Positions 16,920 through 26,905 of a DNA stretch of 64,000 bases are shown in pieces. The notes under the pieces are model-generated. The model was not told the origin of the DNA, did not search any database, and saw only the letters and a program-made list of their open reading frames with translations. Origin of the DNA: Shewanella xiamenensis (GTDB taxonomy: Bacteria > Pseudomonadota > Gammaproteobacteria > Enterobacterales > Shewanellaceae); contig NZ_BMOP01000009.1 in assembly GCF_014647135.1 (NCBI RefSeq), positions 110,957 to 174,956 on the forward strand. Direction: 5' to 3'. Every line of letters starts with the position of its first letter. Within the stretch, counting starts at the first letter, position 1. Both the position numbers and the translations under genes were made by a program.

Positions 16920-19900
16920 ATGAGATTAAAACAAATAAAACTTGCCGGCTTTAAGTCGTTTGTCGATCCCACCAAAATTCCGTTTTTACAGGCATTAAGC
17001 GCCATTATTGGCCCTAATGGCTGCGGTAAATCGAACGTGATTGACGCCGTGCGTTGGGTGCTTGGCGAAAGCTCGGCCAAACATTTGCGCGGCGACTCCA
17101 TGAGTGACGTGATTTTTAACGGCTCCAGCGCCCGTAAACCAGTATCAGTGGCGGGCGTTGAACTGGTGTTTGAAAATAAAGAGGGCCGCCTTGCGGGCCA
17201 ATATGCCAGTTATGAAGAAATCTCGGTCAAGCGTCAGGTGAGCCGTGACGGTGAATCTTGGTATTTTCTCAACGGCCAAAAGTGTCGCCGCAAAGACATC
17301 ACCGATCTATTTATGGGCACCGGGCTTGGACCGCGCAGCTATGCCATTATCGAACAGGGCACGATTTCACGTTTAATCGAATCTAAACCCCAAGACTTAC
17401 GTACTTTTATCGAAGAGGCAGCGGGGATTTCTCGCTATAAAGAACGGCGGCGTGAAACGGAAAATCGTATTCGTCACACCCGTGAAAACTTAGAGCGTTT
17501 AGGGGATATTCGCAGTGAGTTAGCTAAACAACTGGAAAAGCTCAGTCAGCAGGCTAAAGCCGCAACACAATATCGCGAGCTAAAGCAGGCTGAGCGTAAA
17601 ACCCATGCTGAATTGCTGGTGATGCGCTACCAAGAGCTGCAAAGCCAGATGGCGAGTTTATCGGAGCAGATTAGCTCGCTTGAGCTGCAACAAGCGGCAG
17701 CGCAATCCTTAGCGCAAACGAGTGAGTTAGAAAGCACTGAGCTGCAAGTTACGCTTTCACAGTTAGCCGAGCAAGAGCAGCAGGCGGTCGAAGCCTATTA
17801 TCTAACGGGTACTGAAATCGCAAAGCTTGAGCAACAGTTGCAGAGCCAAAAGCAGCGCGACGCCCAGCTACATACTCAGCTCGAGCAATTGAGCGAGCAA
17901 ATCACCCAAAACCAAGCCAAATTAGCCGCTTATCAAGCTAGTTTTCAAGCGCTTGAGCTAGAGCTTAGCCAACTTGCGCCGCAACATGAGTTGCAGCAAG
18001 AAATGCTCGATGAGCTGCAAGCCCAGTGGGAGATGAGTGTTTCGCGCAGTGAGGCGCAAAGTGAAAGCGCCAGAGTGCTGGCGGCAGCCGCCGCTCAGCA
18101 TAAGCTGCAATTAGAGTTACACCGCAGCAAACTGGCGCATCAGCAGCAAATAAATGCCCATAAAACCCAGTTACACCAAGAACAACAGCAAGAGTTAGCC
18201 TCACTCAATGAGCATGCCCTTGAAGATAACAGCGCATCACTCAATGACGAGATTACCCAGTTAGAGCAAGCATTAGCTGAACAAGTTGAAATTAATCAAG
18301 AGTTTGAATCCACTCTGGCTATCGATACTCACGCGTTAGATGTTGCGCGAGGTGAGTTTGAGCAGTTATCGCAGCGTTTAACTTCGATGCGGGCGCGCTT
18401 CGAACTGGTTGAACAATGGCTGGCAAAACAAGAAGAGTTAAGTGATAAGCCGCAGCTGTGGCAAAGCATTCAAGTGGAAAACGGCTGGGAAGCCGCGGCA
18501 GAGCTGGCGCTGCAGGGATTAATGACGCTGCCCGTGGGCGTTGACGCCAATGAGATAGGGTTTTATGCCGATGCTGCCTTGGCGGCGGATGCGCATCTCG
18601 ATGGTTCTCCCATCTTAGGGACAAAATTGAACCTTGCCCCTTGGCTTAAGGGACTTAAATGGGCCGATAATCTGGCCAGCGCACAAGCACAAGTGGCGAG
18701 CTTGGCGGCCGATGAGCGAATTGTGACCGCTGATGGTTATATGCTTGGCAAAGGTTTTTTGATTGCCAAACAAGACAATAGCCAATCGTTAGTGCAACTG
18801 AGTAAAGAACAAACTCAATTAAGCGAAGCGATTAATGAGTGTGAGCAGGCGCGGGTAATACAGCAGTCAAAGCTCGATGCGTTGGCGCAGCAATTAACCC
18901 AAGTGCGTGACAGCTTAAGCCAAGGTATCAAACGCTTACACCAATTACAGCTCGATAAAGCCACCAAATCTACCCAGCTTAATAACGCAGAGGCCCAGGC
19001 CAAGCAGCGCGAAGTTAAACGGGGACAACTAGCAGAAACCGTTGCGCGAACGCGCAATGAGTTAGCCGAGCTGGCTGAGCAGTTAATGCTGCTTTCGGAA
19101 CAAGAGGATGAATTGGCGGAGGCGCTAGCGTTAAGCCTTGAGAAACAGCAACAACAAAGCCTTGAAGCCCAAGGGGATTTAGCCCGTCACCAAGCGCTAA
19201 AGGCACAAATTAGCGATGCCGAGCGCCGCTTAGCGAGCCTCAATGCCAGTCTGCAATCGGTCACCACTCGGATGGCGGTGAGTACAGAACAAATTGAATT
19301 ACAGCGGGTCCGTGTCAGTGAATTAGTCCACTCACAGGAAACACTGTCAGCCCAGCTTGCCAGTGTTGTCGCACAGCAGGGTGATCAGCAAACGGCAAAG
19401 CTGAGTGAACAACTGGCGCAGCTACTCAATCAGCAACAGAGTCAGCAACAGGCACTTAAAACGCTCAGGGCACAACAAAGTTCGCTCACTGAAACGCTAA
19501 ACAGTATAGGATTAAAGCAAAAACAAGAGCTTGGTAAGCTTGAGGGCTTGACTCAAAGCCTCAGCACGTTAAAGTTACGTCGTGAGGGATTAAAAGGGCA
19601 GGCTGACAGCCAGTTGGCAGCCCTGGCGGAACAGCAAATTGTGCTTGCTCAGGTGATTGATTCGCTGCCTAGCGATGGTCAGCCAGATAAGTGGCAGCGT
19701 GATTTGGATCAGATCCGGCAAAAAATTATCCGTTTAGGTGCGATAAACCTCGCGGCGATCGAAGAATTTGAGCAACAAAGTGAGCGAAAATCCTATTTGG
19801 ATCATCAAGATGAAGATCTTAATAAAGGGCTTGCAACACTAGAAGAAGCCATTCGTAAAATCGATAAGGAGACCCGCACCCGCTTTAAAGCCACATTTGA

Positions 19901-20348
19901 TGCGGTCAACGAGGATTTAGGGCGATTGTTCCCCAAGGTGTTTGGTGGCGGGCGTGCCTACCTTGCGCTAACGGAAGACGATTTATTAGAAACGGGCGTG
20001 ACCATCATGGCCCAGCCGCCAGGTAAGAAGAACAGCACAATCCATCTTCTTTCCGGTGGTGAAAAAGCCCTAACGGCTTTATCATTGGTATTCGCGATTT
20101 TCAGGTTGAATCCAGCTCCCTTCTGTATGTTAGACGAAGTGGATGCGCCCTTAGACGATGCCAACGTAGAACGTTTCTGCCGATTATTGAAGGAGATGTC
20201 GCAGAGCGTACAGTTTATCTATATCAGCCATAACAAAATTACGATGGAGATGGCTGATCAACTTATCGGTGTGACTATGCATGAGCCGGGTGTATCCCGT
20301 ATAGTCGCAGTAGATTTAGAGCAAGCGGTGGCGATGGCCGACGCGTGA
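16920..20348 (+). CDS. smc: Chromosome segregation ATPase SMC
   Basis: A large coiled-coil ATPase that organises and helps segregate chromosomes. The N-terminal Walker A motif GPNGCGKSN is at 31-39. Long Gln-, Glu- and Leu-rich coiled coils at about 165-500 and 630-950 surround a hinge at about 515-625. The C-terminal head has the ABC signature LSGGEKALTALS (from 1044) and Walker B PFCMLDEVDAPLDD (D1072, E1073). The length of 1142 is normal for SMC, and the sequence is SMC rather than MukB. No scpA or scpB lies nearby; they would be elsewhere. The gene is followed after 26 bases by zipA, so smc and zipA probably share a transcript. Confidence 0.93.
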   Translation: MRLKQIKLAGFKSFVDPTKIPFLQALSAIIGPNGCGKSNVIDAVRWVLGESSAKHLRGDSMSDVIFNGSSARKPVSVAGVELVFENKEGRLAGQYASYEEISVKRQVSRDGESWYFLNGQKCRRKDITDLFMGTGLGPRSYAIIEQGTISRLIESKPQDLRTFIEEAAGISRYKERRRETENRIRHTRENLERLGDIRSELAKQLEKLSQQAKAATQYRELKQAERKTHAELLVMRYQELQSQMASLSEQISSLELQQAAAQSLAQTSELESTELQVTLSQLAEQEQQAVEAYYLTGTEIAKLEQQLQSQKQRDAQLHTQLEQLSEQITQNQAKLAAYQASFQALELELSQLAPQHELQQEMLDELQAQWEMSVSRSEAQSESARVLAAAAAQHKLQLELHRSKLAHQQQINAHKTQLHQEQQQELASLNEHALEDNSASLNDEITQLEQALAEQVEINQEFESTLAIDTHALDVARGEFEQLSQRLTSMRARFELVEQWLAKQEELSDKPQLWQSIQVENGWEAAAELALQGLMTLPVGVDANEIGFYADAALAADAHLDGSPILGTKLNLAPWLKGLKWADNLASAQAQVASLAADERIVTADGYMLGKGFLIAKQDNSQSLVQLSKEQTQLSEAINECEQARVIQQSKLDALAQQLTQVRDSLSQGIKRLHQLQLDKATKSTQLNNAEAQAKQREVKRGQLAETVARTRNELAELAEQLMLLSEQEDELAEALALSLEKQQQQSLEAQGDLARHQALKAQISDAERRLASLNASLQSVTTRMAVSTEQIELQRVRVSELVHSQETLSAQLASVVAQQGDQQTAKLSEQLAQLLNQQQSQQQALKTLRAQQSSLTETLNSIGLKQKQELGKLEGLTQSLSTLKLRREGLKGQADSQLAALAEQQIVLAQVIDSLPSDGQPDKWQRDLDQIRQKIIRLGAINLAAIEEFEQQSERKSYLDHQDEDLNKGLATLEEAIRKIDKETRTRFKATFDAVNEDLGRLFPKVFGGGRAYLALTEDDLLETGVTIMAQPPGKKNSTIHLLSGGEKALTALSLVFAIFRLNPAPFCMLDEVDAPLDDANVERFCRLLKEMSQSVQFIYISHNKITMEMADQLIGVTMHEPGVSRIVAVDLEQAVAMADA

Positions 20349-20374
20349 TAACTAGAAGAAAGACAGGGTAACCA

Positions 20375-21415
20375 ATGGAAGATTTGCAACTAGTTTTGTT
20401 CGTTTTAGGCGCCATAGCCATAGTTGCTGTGCTGGTGCATGGATTTTGGTCTATCAGAAGACAACAGCCTAAGTCATTGAAAGATAGTCCGATGGGCAAT
20501 TTCTATAAAAAGCAGGCAGAGCGTGGCGAGGCTGCCCCCAAGCGTATCGATGCCGATGGTTTCGACGCCGATGGTATTGGCGCCGTCAGAGTTCGTAAAG
20601 CGAATGAAGCTCATACCCCAGAGGCACCTGCGTTTAACCCTTATTTAAAGCAAGAAGCCAAAGTACAACCGCAACCAGTGGAACCCGTTCAAGTTGAACC
20701 TAAACCACTGTTTAAGCAAGAACCAAGCATGGCGCAGCCCGACTTTAATTTGCAATCACCGAGTGTGAAAGAGCAACACCGCGGCCCTAAAGCATCGCGC
20801 CAAGAGCCAGTATTGCAAAGCCATACAGCGCATTTAAATCAAGCTCACGTTGGCCAATCCCATGCGGCGATAGTGGCGCAAAAGGCGGCTGAAGAGCAAC
20901 GTTCCCAAGTGCAAATGCCTACCCAAACCGCGTTGTTTGATGATGAAGAGGCGTATGAAGAAGAGCAACCTAAAGCCGTTGAACAGGCCGATGATGATTT
21001 AGGTGAACCACGTGATGTACTCGTACTGCACGTGGTGGCGAAAGAAGGCCAGCAACTTAATGGTGCCGAATTATTACCTTGCTTTTTAACCCTTAATTTT
21101 AAATATGGCGATATGAATATTTTCCATCGTCATGTGGATAATGCCGGTAATGGTAAGGTGTTGTTCTCCATTGCTAATATGGTAAAACCTGGTGTTTTTG
21201 ACCCAGACAATATGGAGCAATTCAGCACCCAAGGCGTCGTATTCTTTATGACTTTACCTTGCTACGGTGATGCGCTAATGAATTTCTCTATCATGCTTAA
21301 CTCGGCGCGCCAATTGGCGGATGATATCGACGCGGTTGTGCTCGATGGTCAGCGTCAACCTTGGGGCGAGTTTACTAAGCAAGATTATTTACACCGCATT
21401 CGCGCAAACGCTTAA
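20375..21415 (+). CDS. zipA: Cell division protein ZipA
   Basis: An essential divisome protein that tethers FtsZ to the inner membrane. An N-terminal membrane anchor (LVLFVLGAIAIVAVLVHGFW) is followed by a basic stretch and a Pro/Gln/Glu-rich linker (residues about 60-210). The C-terminal FtsZ-binding domain (about 215-346) has DVLVLHVVAKEGQQLNGAELL, FHRHVDNAGNGKVLFSIANMVKPG and VVFFMTLPCYGDALMNF. The length of 346 is close to E. coli ZipA (328). It precedes ligA, as in E. coli. Confidence 0.95.
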   Translation: MEDLQLVLFVLGAIAIVAVLVHGFWSIRRQQPKSLKDSPMGNFYKKQAERGEAAPKRIDADGFDADGIGAVRVRKANEAHTPEAPAFNPYLKQEAKVQPQPVEPVQVEPKPLFKQEPSMAQPDFNLQSPSVKEQHRGPKASRQEPVLQSHTAHLNQAHVGQSHAAIVAQKAAEEQRSQVQMPTQTALFDDEEAYEEEQPKAVEQADDDLGEPRDVLVLHVVAKEGQQLNGAELLPCFLTLNFKYGDMNIFHRHVDNAGNGKVLFSIANMVKPGVFDPDNMEQFSTQGVVFFMTLPCYGDALMNFSIMLNSARQLADDIDAVVLDGQRQPWGEFTKQDYLHRIRANA

Positions 21416-21447
21416 TGCACCGCCGCGAGACCGCGGTGATGGACAGA

Positions 21448-21477
21448 TGGGGCCGCTAAATGCGGCCTCATTTTTTG
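21448..21477 (+). terminator. Terminator between zipA and ligA
   Basis: The stem ggccgc (21451-21456) extends outward to pair tggggccgc with gcggcctca (21462-21470) over the loop taaat, and is followed by six T. It should reduce read-through from zipA into ligA. Confidence 0.8.
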
Positions 21478-21495
21478 CAACTTTTTGATGCTTAA

Positions 21496-23583
<2,088 letters not shown>

Positions 23584-23600
23584 GTTTGATTTGATGAGTA

Positions 23601-23629
23601 AAACGCCTTGCTTAGCAAGGCGTTTTTGT
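23601..23629 (+). terminator. Terminator of ligA
   Basis: The stem aaacgccttgc (23601-23611) pairs with gcaaggcgttt (23615-23625) over the loop tta, followed by T residues. Confidence 0.85.
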
Positions 23630-23739
23630 TGAGGGTTCATCTTGATTGGGCGCGGTTTTCTGGCGGAGCCATGATAAACTTGATCTATCAGCGGATTGCA
23701 CCGATAGCAATCATTGTGCGCTTATAAAAAGGAAAACCT

Positions 23740-24378
23740 ATGACAGATCTCAGTGATATTCGCCGTGAATACACCAAAGGTGGCTTAAGACGCGCCGATT
23801 TACCCCAAAACCCGATGCAGTTATTTGAATTGTGGATGACACAAGCCAGAGATGCGCAGCTGAGTGATCCTACCGCGATGTGTGTTGCCACAGTGGATGA
23901 ACATGGCCAACCTTTTCAACGAATTGTACTGTTAAAGCGTTTTGATGAAACAGGTTTTGTGTTCTTCACTAACTTGGGCAGTCGCAAGGCACAGCAGATT
24001 GCGGCCAATAATAAAGTGAGTCTACATTTTCCTTGGCATCCGATTGAACGCCAAGTGTCGATTCTCGGTGAGGCGCAGCCGCTTTCTACCGCCGAAGTGC
24101 TGAAATACTTTATGACCCGCCCCAAGGATAGCCAGATTGCCGCTTGGGTTTCGCAGCAGTCGAGCAAACTGAGTGCCAGACAAGTGCTCGAAGGTAAGTT
24201 CTTTGAAATGAAAGCGAAATTTGCTAAGGGCGATGTACCATTGCCGAGCTTTTGGGGCGGTTACTTAGTTAAGCCGTCAAGTATTGAGTTTTGGCAAGGT
24301 GGAGAGCATCGCTTGCATGACCGCTTTCTCTACACTCGCCAAGCGGATGAATGGATGATTGACCGTTTAGCACCCTAA
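23740..24378 (+). CDS. pdxH: Pyridoxine/pyridoxamine 5'-phosphate oxidase
   Basis: An FMN enzyme that makes pyridoxal 5'-phosphate, the cofactor of enzymes such as CysK. The N-terminus [27 protein letters not shown] is the family opening. FMN and substrate motifs include [27 protein letters not shown], and the C-terminal [16 protein letters not shown] plus the final DRLAP are diagnostic. The length of 212 is close to E. coli (218). AAGGA lies before the ATG. The next gene follows 18 bases later. Confidence 0.96.
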   Translation: MTDLSDIRREYTKGGLRRADLPQNPMQLFELWMTQARDAQLSDPTAMCVATVDEHGQPFQRIVLLKRFDETGFVFFTNLGSRKAQQIAANNKVSLHFPWHPIERQVSILGEAQPLSTAEVLKYFMTRPKDSQIAAWVSQQSSKLSARQVLEGKFFEMKAKFAKGDVPLPSFWGGYLVKPSSIEFWQGGEHRLHDRFLYTRQADEWMIDRLAP

Positions 24379-24396
24379 TGGCTTTAGGAGCTTAAT

Positions 24397-24852
24397 GTGG
24401 AACAGTATAAGATTTGGGTGGATGCCGATGCTTGCCCAAACCCAATTAAAGAGATTTTATTTCGCGCAGCTGAGCGAAAGGCGCTGCCGCTAGTGCTGGT
24501 GGCGAACCAAATGCTACGGGTGCCACCGTCACCGTATATCAGTCAAGTGCGTGTTGGCTCAGGCTTTGATGTGGCGGATCAATACATTGTCGACCATGTT
24601 GAGGCCACACATTTAGTCATCACTGCCGATATCCCGTTGGCGGCGCAAGTGATCGAAAAGGGCGCGCTGGCGCTCAACCCCCGCGGTGAACTCTACACCA
24701 CTGACAATATTCGCCAAAAGCTTACGATGCGTGATTTTATGGAAGATTTACGTTCATCGGGTGTACATACAGGTGGACCTGATACTTTGTCTGCGGCCGA
24801 TAAGCAGGCTTTTGCCAATAGTTTAGACAAATGGCTTGTGCGGGTAAAATGA
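24397..24852 (+). CDS. yaiI: YaiI/YqxD family protein (UPF0178)
   Basis: A conserved 151-residue protein of unproven biochemical role, in a PIN-like nuclease-fold group. The family opening [17 protein letters not shown] is present, followed by [35 protein letters not shown] and [25 protein letters not shown]. The start is a GTG at 24397 with TAGGAG eight or so bases before it; an overlapping ATG at 24395 is out of frame. It lies 18 bases after pdxH and is probably co-transcribed with it. Confidence 0.9.
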   Translation: MEQYKIWVDADACPNPIKEILFRAAERKALPLVLVANQMLRVPPSPYISQVRVGSGFDVADQYIVDHVEATHLVITADIPLAAQVIEKGALALNPRGELYTTDNIRQKLTMRDFMEDLRSSGVHTGGPDTLSAADKQAFANSLDKWLVRVK

Positions 24853-24901
24853 TAGTTCACTGGTCGCTAATCAATAAAAAGAGTATCTTTAGTGAAGCTT
24901 A

Positions 24902-24917
24902 GGTGATCTTTGTCACG
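24902..24917 (+). promoter_or_regulatory. CRP-like palindrome upstream of the yceI-family gene
   Basis: The sequence GGTGA-tctttg-TCACG has perfect GTGA/TCAC half-site cores with the correct six-base spacing. It lies about 85-100 bases before the start codon. The outer positions deviate from the consensus, so this is only a candidate. Confidence 0.35.
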
Positions 24918-25000
24918 GTTTGCTAAGTGCTGAGCAGCTTTGTACTTCATAACAAGGAGCTGCTGCTGGGTCTTACAACTCACAATTGAGGATGGATACG

Positions 25001-25576
25001 ATGAATAAATGGATAGGAATCGCGGCATTATCGACGTTGATCAGCTTCAGCTCCGTTGCCCAATGGCAAGTGATTGAGCAGGATTCTAGGGTCAGTTTCG
25101 TGTCGGTAAAAAAGGGGGATATTGCTGAGGTTCATCATTTTAAGCAGCTAAAAGGTACTCTGAAGGATACTGGCCAATTTGAGCTAACAATTCCGCTGAT
25201 AAGCGTAGCAACGGGTATTGATGTGCGTGATGAGCGTATGCAGCACTTATTGTTTGAAGTGTCATTGTATCCTGAACTTAACTTGAGTGCCCAAGTCGAT
25301 AGTCAAATGCTCAAAGCGCTTGCAGTGGATGAGTCAAAGGTTGTTGACATCGAGGGCAAAATTGCCCTGCATGGAAAACAGCAAACAAAAACTTTTTCGG
25401 TAATTTTGACCAAAGTATCTGATAATAAACTGATGGTTAGTAGTTTTCAGCCGATAATTATCAATGCCAATGAATTTGGCTTGGTTGCAGGGGTTGATAA
25501 GTTGCGTGATATTGCAGGTTTATCTAGTATTAGCCAAGCCGTTCCGGTGTCGTTTGTACTAACCTTAACTCAGTAA
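25001..25576 (+). CDS. YceI-family periplasmic protein
   Basis: YceI proteins are secreted lipocalin-like barrels that bind long isoprenoid or fatty molecules. There is a signal peptide (NKWIGIAALSTLISFSSVAQ). The mature part starts WQVIEQDSRVSFVSVKKGDIAEVHHF, then shows the family pattern GTLKDTGQFELTIPLISVATGIDVRDERMQ and ALHGKQQTKTFSVILTKV. I chose the ATG at 25001, which has GAGGA eight bases upstream and yields an intact signal peptide; an in-frame TTG at 24986 is poorer. Ligand unknown. Confidence 0.85.
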   Translation: MNKWIGIAALSTLISFSSVAQWQVIEQDSRVSFVSVKKGDIAEVHHFKQLKGTLKDTGQFELTIPLISVATGIDVRDERMQHLLFEVSLYPELNLSAQVDSQMLKALAVDESKVVDIEGKIALHGKQQTKTFSVILTKVSDNKLMVSSFQPIIINANEFGLVAGVDKLRDIAGLSSISQAVPVSFVLTLTQ

Positions 25577-25600
25577 CAACAATAAGATTGGTTTAGATCA

Positions 25601-25649
25601 ATACGTCAGCTGTTGTATTTAAGATAAGGTTATGAGGTGGCTGACGTAT
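25601..25649. repeat. Ten-base inverted repeat upstream of the DUF3802 gene
   Basis: The arms atacgtcagc (25601-25610) and gctgacgtat (25640-25649) are perfect reverse complements with 29 bases between. The right arm overlaps a TATAAT box at 25647-25652, about 95 bases before the gene at 25748. This suggests an operator or a looping regulator site. Confidence 0.55.
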
Positions 25650-25747
25650 AATGCTCATACTGACCACTTAATGGGTGGATGTTGAGGCTTTTTAGATGTT
25701 AACAGTGTCCTTAATGGCGCTCGATTTAGTTGTTTTAAGGGTTAAAA

Positions 25748-26104
25748 ATGGTCACAGATAAAGACGGTTACATGCATTTAATCCAGTATTTGACTGAGCA
25801 TCTTGGCTTGTTCGAAACGCCTGATACCCAAAATGTGTCCGACGATACTGTGATGGAATTGTTTGAGGAACAATTATCCGCGCAGATTATTATGGTCTGT
25901 GGTCAAAATCCGTCACTCTCCTTTAGTGAGCGTAATACCATTATCCGTGAGGTCGATGCCATTGTGTATGATCTCGAGGAAATTCTCGCCTCTGTAGCCA
26001 ATCATAGGGCAACACCTGAGCAAACGCTGTTTATCACTGAATTTTCAGGACTCATCAAAAATTTATTCGATCAAGAGATCGCAAAATTTCAATCCCATGC
26101 TTAA
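25748..26104 (+). CDS. DUF3802 family protein
   Basis: A small acidic soluble protein of 118 residues, with mainly helical sequence (VSDDTVMELFEEQLSAQIIMVCGQ ... NTIIREVDAIVYDLEEILASV). I recognise it as a member of DUF3802, a family of uncharacterised gammaproteobacterial proteins of this length. Nothing in the sequence points to an enzymatic role. An imperfect AGGG lies just before the ATG. It stands alone with its own apparent promoter. Confidence 0.7.
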   Translation: MVTDKDGYMHLIQYLTEHLGLFETPDTQNVSDDTVMELFEEQLSAQIIMVCGQNPSLSFSERNTIIREVDAIVYDLEEILASVANHRATPEQTLFITEFSGLIKNLFDQEIAKFQSHA

Positions 26105-26460
26105 TGTTTGAGTCTAGTCATCGGGTTACTCCCATTGCTTGTCGTTAGCTCTTGGGAATTGGAGTCGTGTTTTAATCCCGTTCCTTGCCTTCAGCAATTG
26201 CATATTGGTTTTTCCATCATGGCTTGTCTCTTCACACTGGATTGATTGCCGTTGTTAGTAACAACCCTTTGTGCTCATTTTTCTGTTTTCTGTCGATATT
26301 CGCACAAAAGCCTATGTGGTTAGGGGAGATAAGCTATCACTCTGCTTATTTTGCTTTCCGAGTCGTAGAAAAATCACCAGTTGTTTAAGCATCTTTGCTT
26401 ACAGGGTATATCTTTACTCTATAACGATATTTTTGGGTGATATACGAAGGGAGATGCATG
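26105..26460. other. Intergenic region without a recognised gene
   Basis: About 350 bases, AT-rich, between the DUF3802 gene and the SpoIIAA-like gene. Short open frames here have no initiation site and poor coding character. I see no clear terminator or promoter, although the SpoIIAA-like gene needs one. Confidence 0.5.
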
Positions 26461-26838
26461 ATGCTAACCATATGTCCTAGCTATGCCGATGATTTATTAA
26501 CCATTGCTGTTTCCGGTCAGGTAACGCATCAGGATATTGAAACCATTTTGTTTCCGGCCATTGAAGCCAAGTTATTGGATCATGCTTGTATTCGTTTATG
26601 GTATGAATTTAGTGCTGATTTTATGGGTGTTACAGTTGGAGCACTTTGGGACGATGCTTTACTCAGTGTGTTCCATTTCAGTGATTTCGCGCGGGTAGTG
26701 ATGATTGCGGACACGCAAATGCTTGGGACTATGGTCAATACGTTAGCTTTTATGTTGCCTTGTCCGGTTAAAGTCTTTGGCGAAAATGAGCGTGTACTGG
26801 CTAAGGAATGGCTAGACGACAAAGTGATTGCACTGTAA
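26461..26838 (+). CDS. STAS/SpoIIAA-like protein
   Basis: A small cytoplasmic protein that fits the SpoIIAA-like (DUF3478) fold. It opens DDLLTIAVSGQVTHQDIETILFPAIEA, the pattern of a beta-alpha STAS-like unit. Next come IRLWYEFSADFMGVTVGALWDDALL, a helix after an aromatic strand, and FARVVMIADTQ. The length of 126 matches the family. GGGAG is seven bases before the ATG at 26461 and four before another ATG at 26458. It converges on the sensor kinase gene. A regulatory role is only inferred from the fold. Confidence 0.7.
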   Translation: MLTICPSYADDLLTIAVSGQVTHQDIETILFPAIEAKLLDHACIRLWYEFSADFMGVTVGALWDDALLSVFHFSDFARVVMIADTQMLGTMVNTLAFMLPCPVKVFGENERVLAKEWLDDKVIAL

Positions 26839-26905
26839 CAGAGAGTAACTGCTCGGATTGTTGATGCTTAATTTGTAAAGCATACAGCAGGGCGGCAAAG
26901 AGCTG

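Noticed and set aside
26185..26480. Two short overlapping frames after the DUF3802 gene
   Set aside because: They overlap one another and lack ribosome sites; the second runs into the SpoIIAA-like gene.
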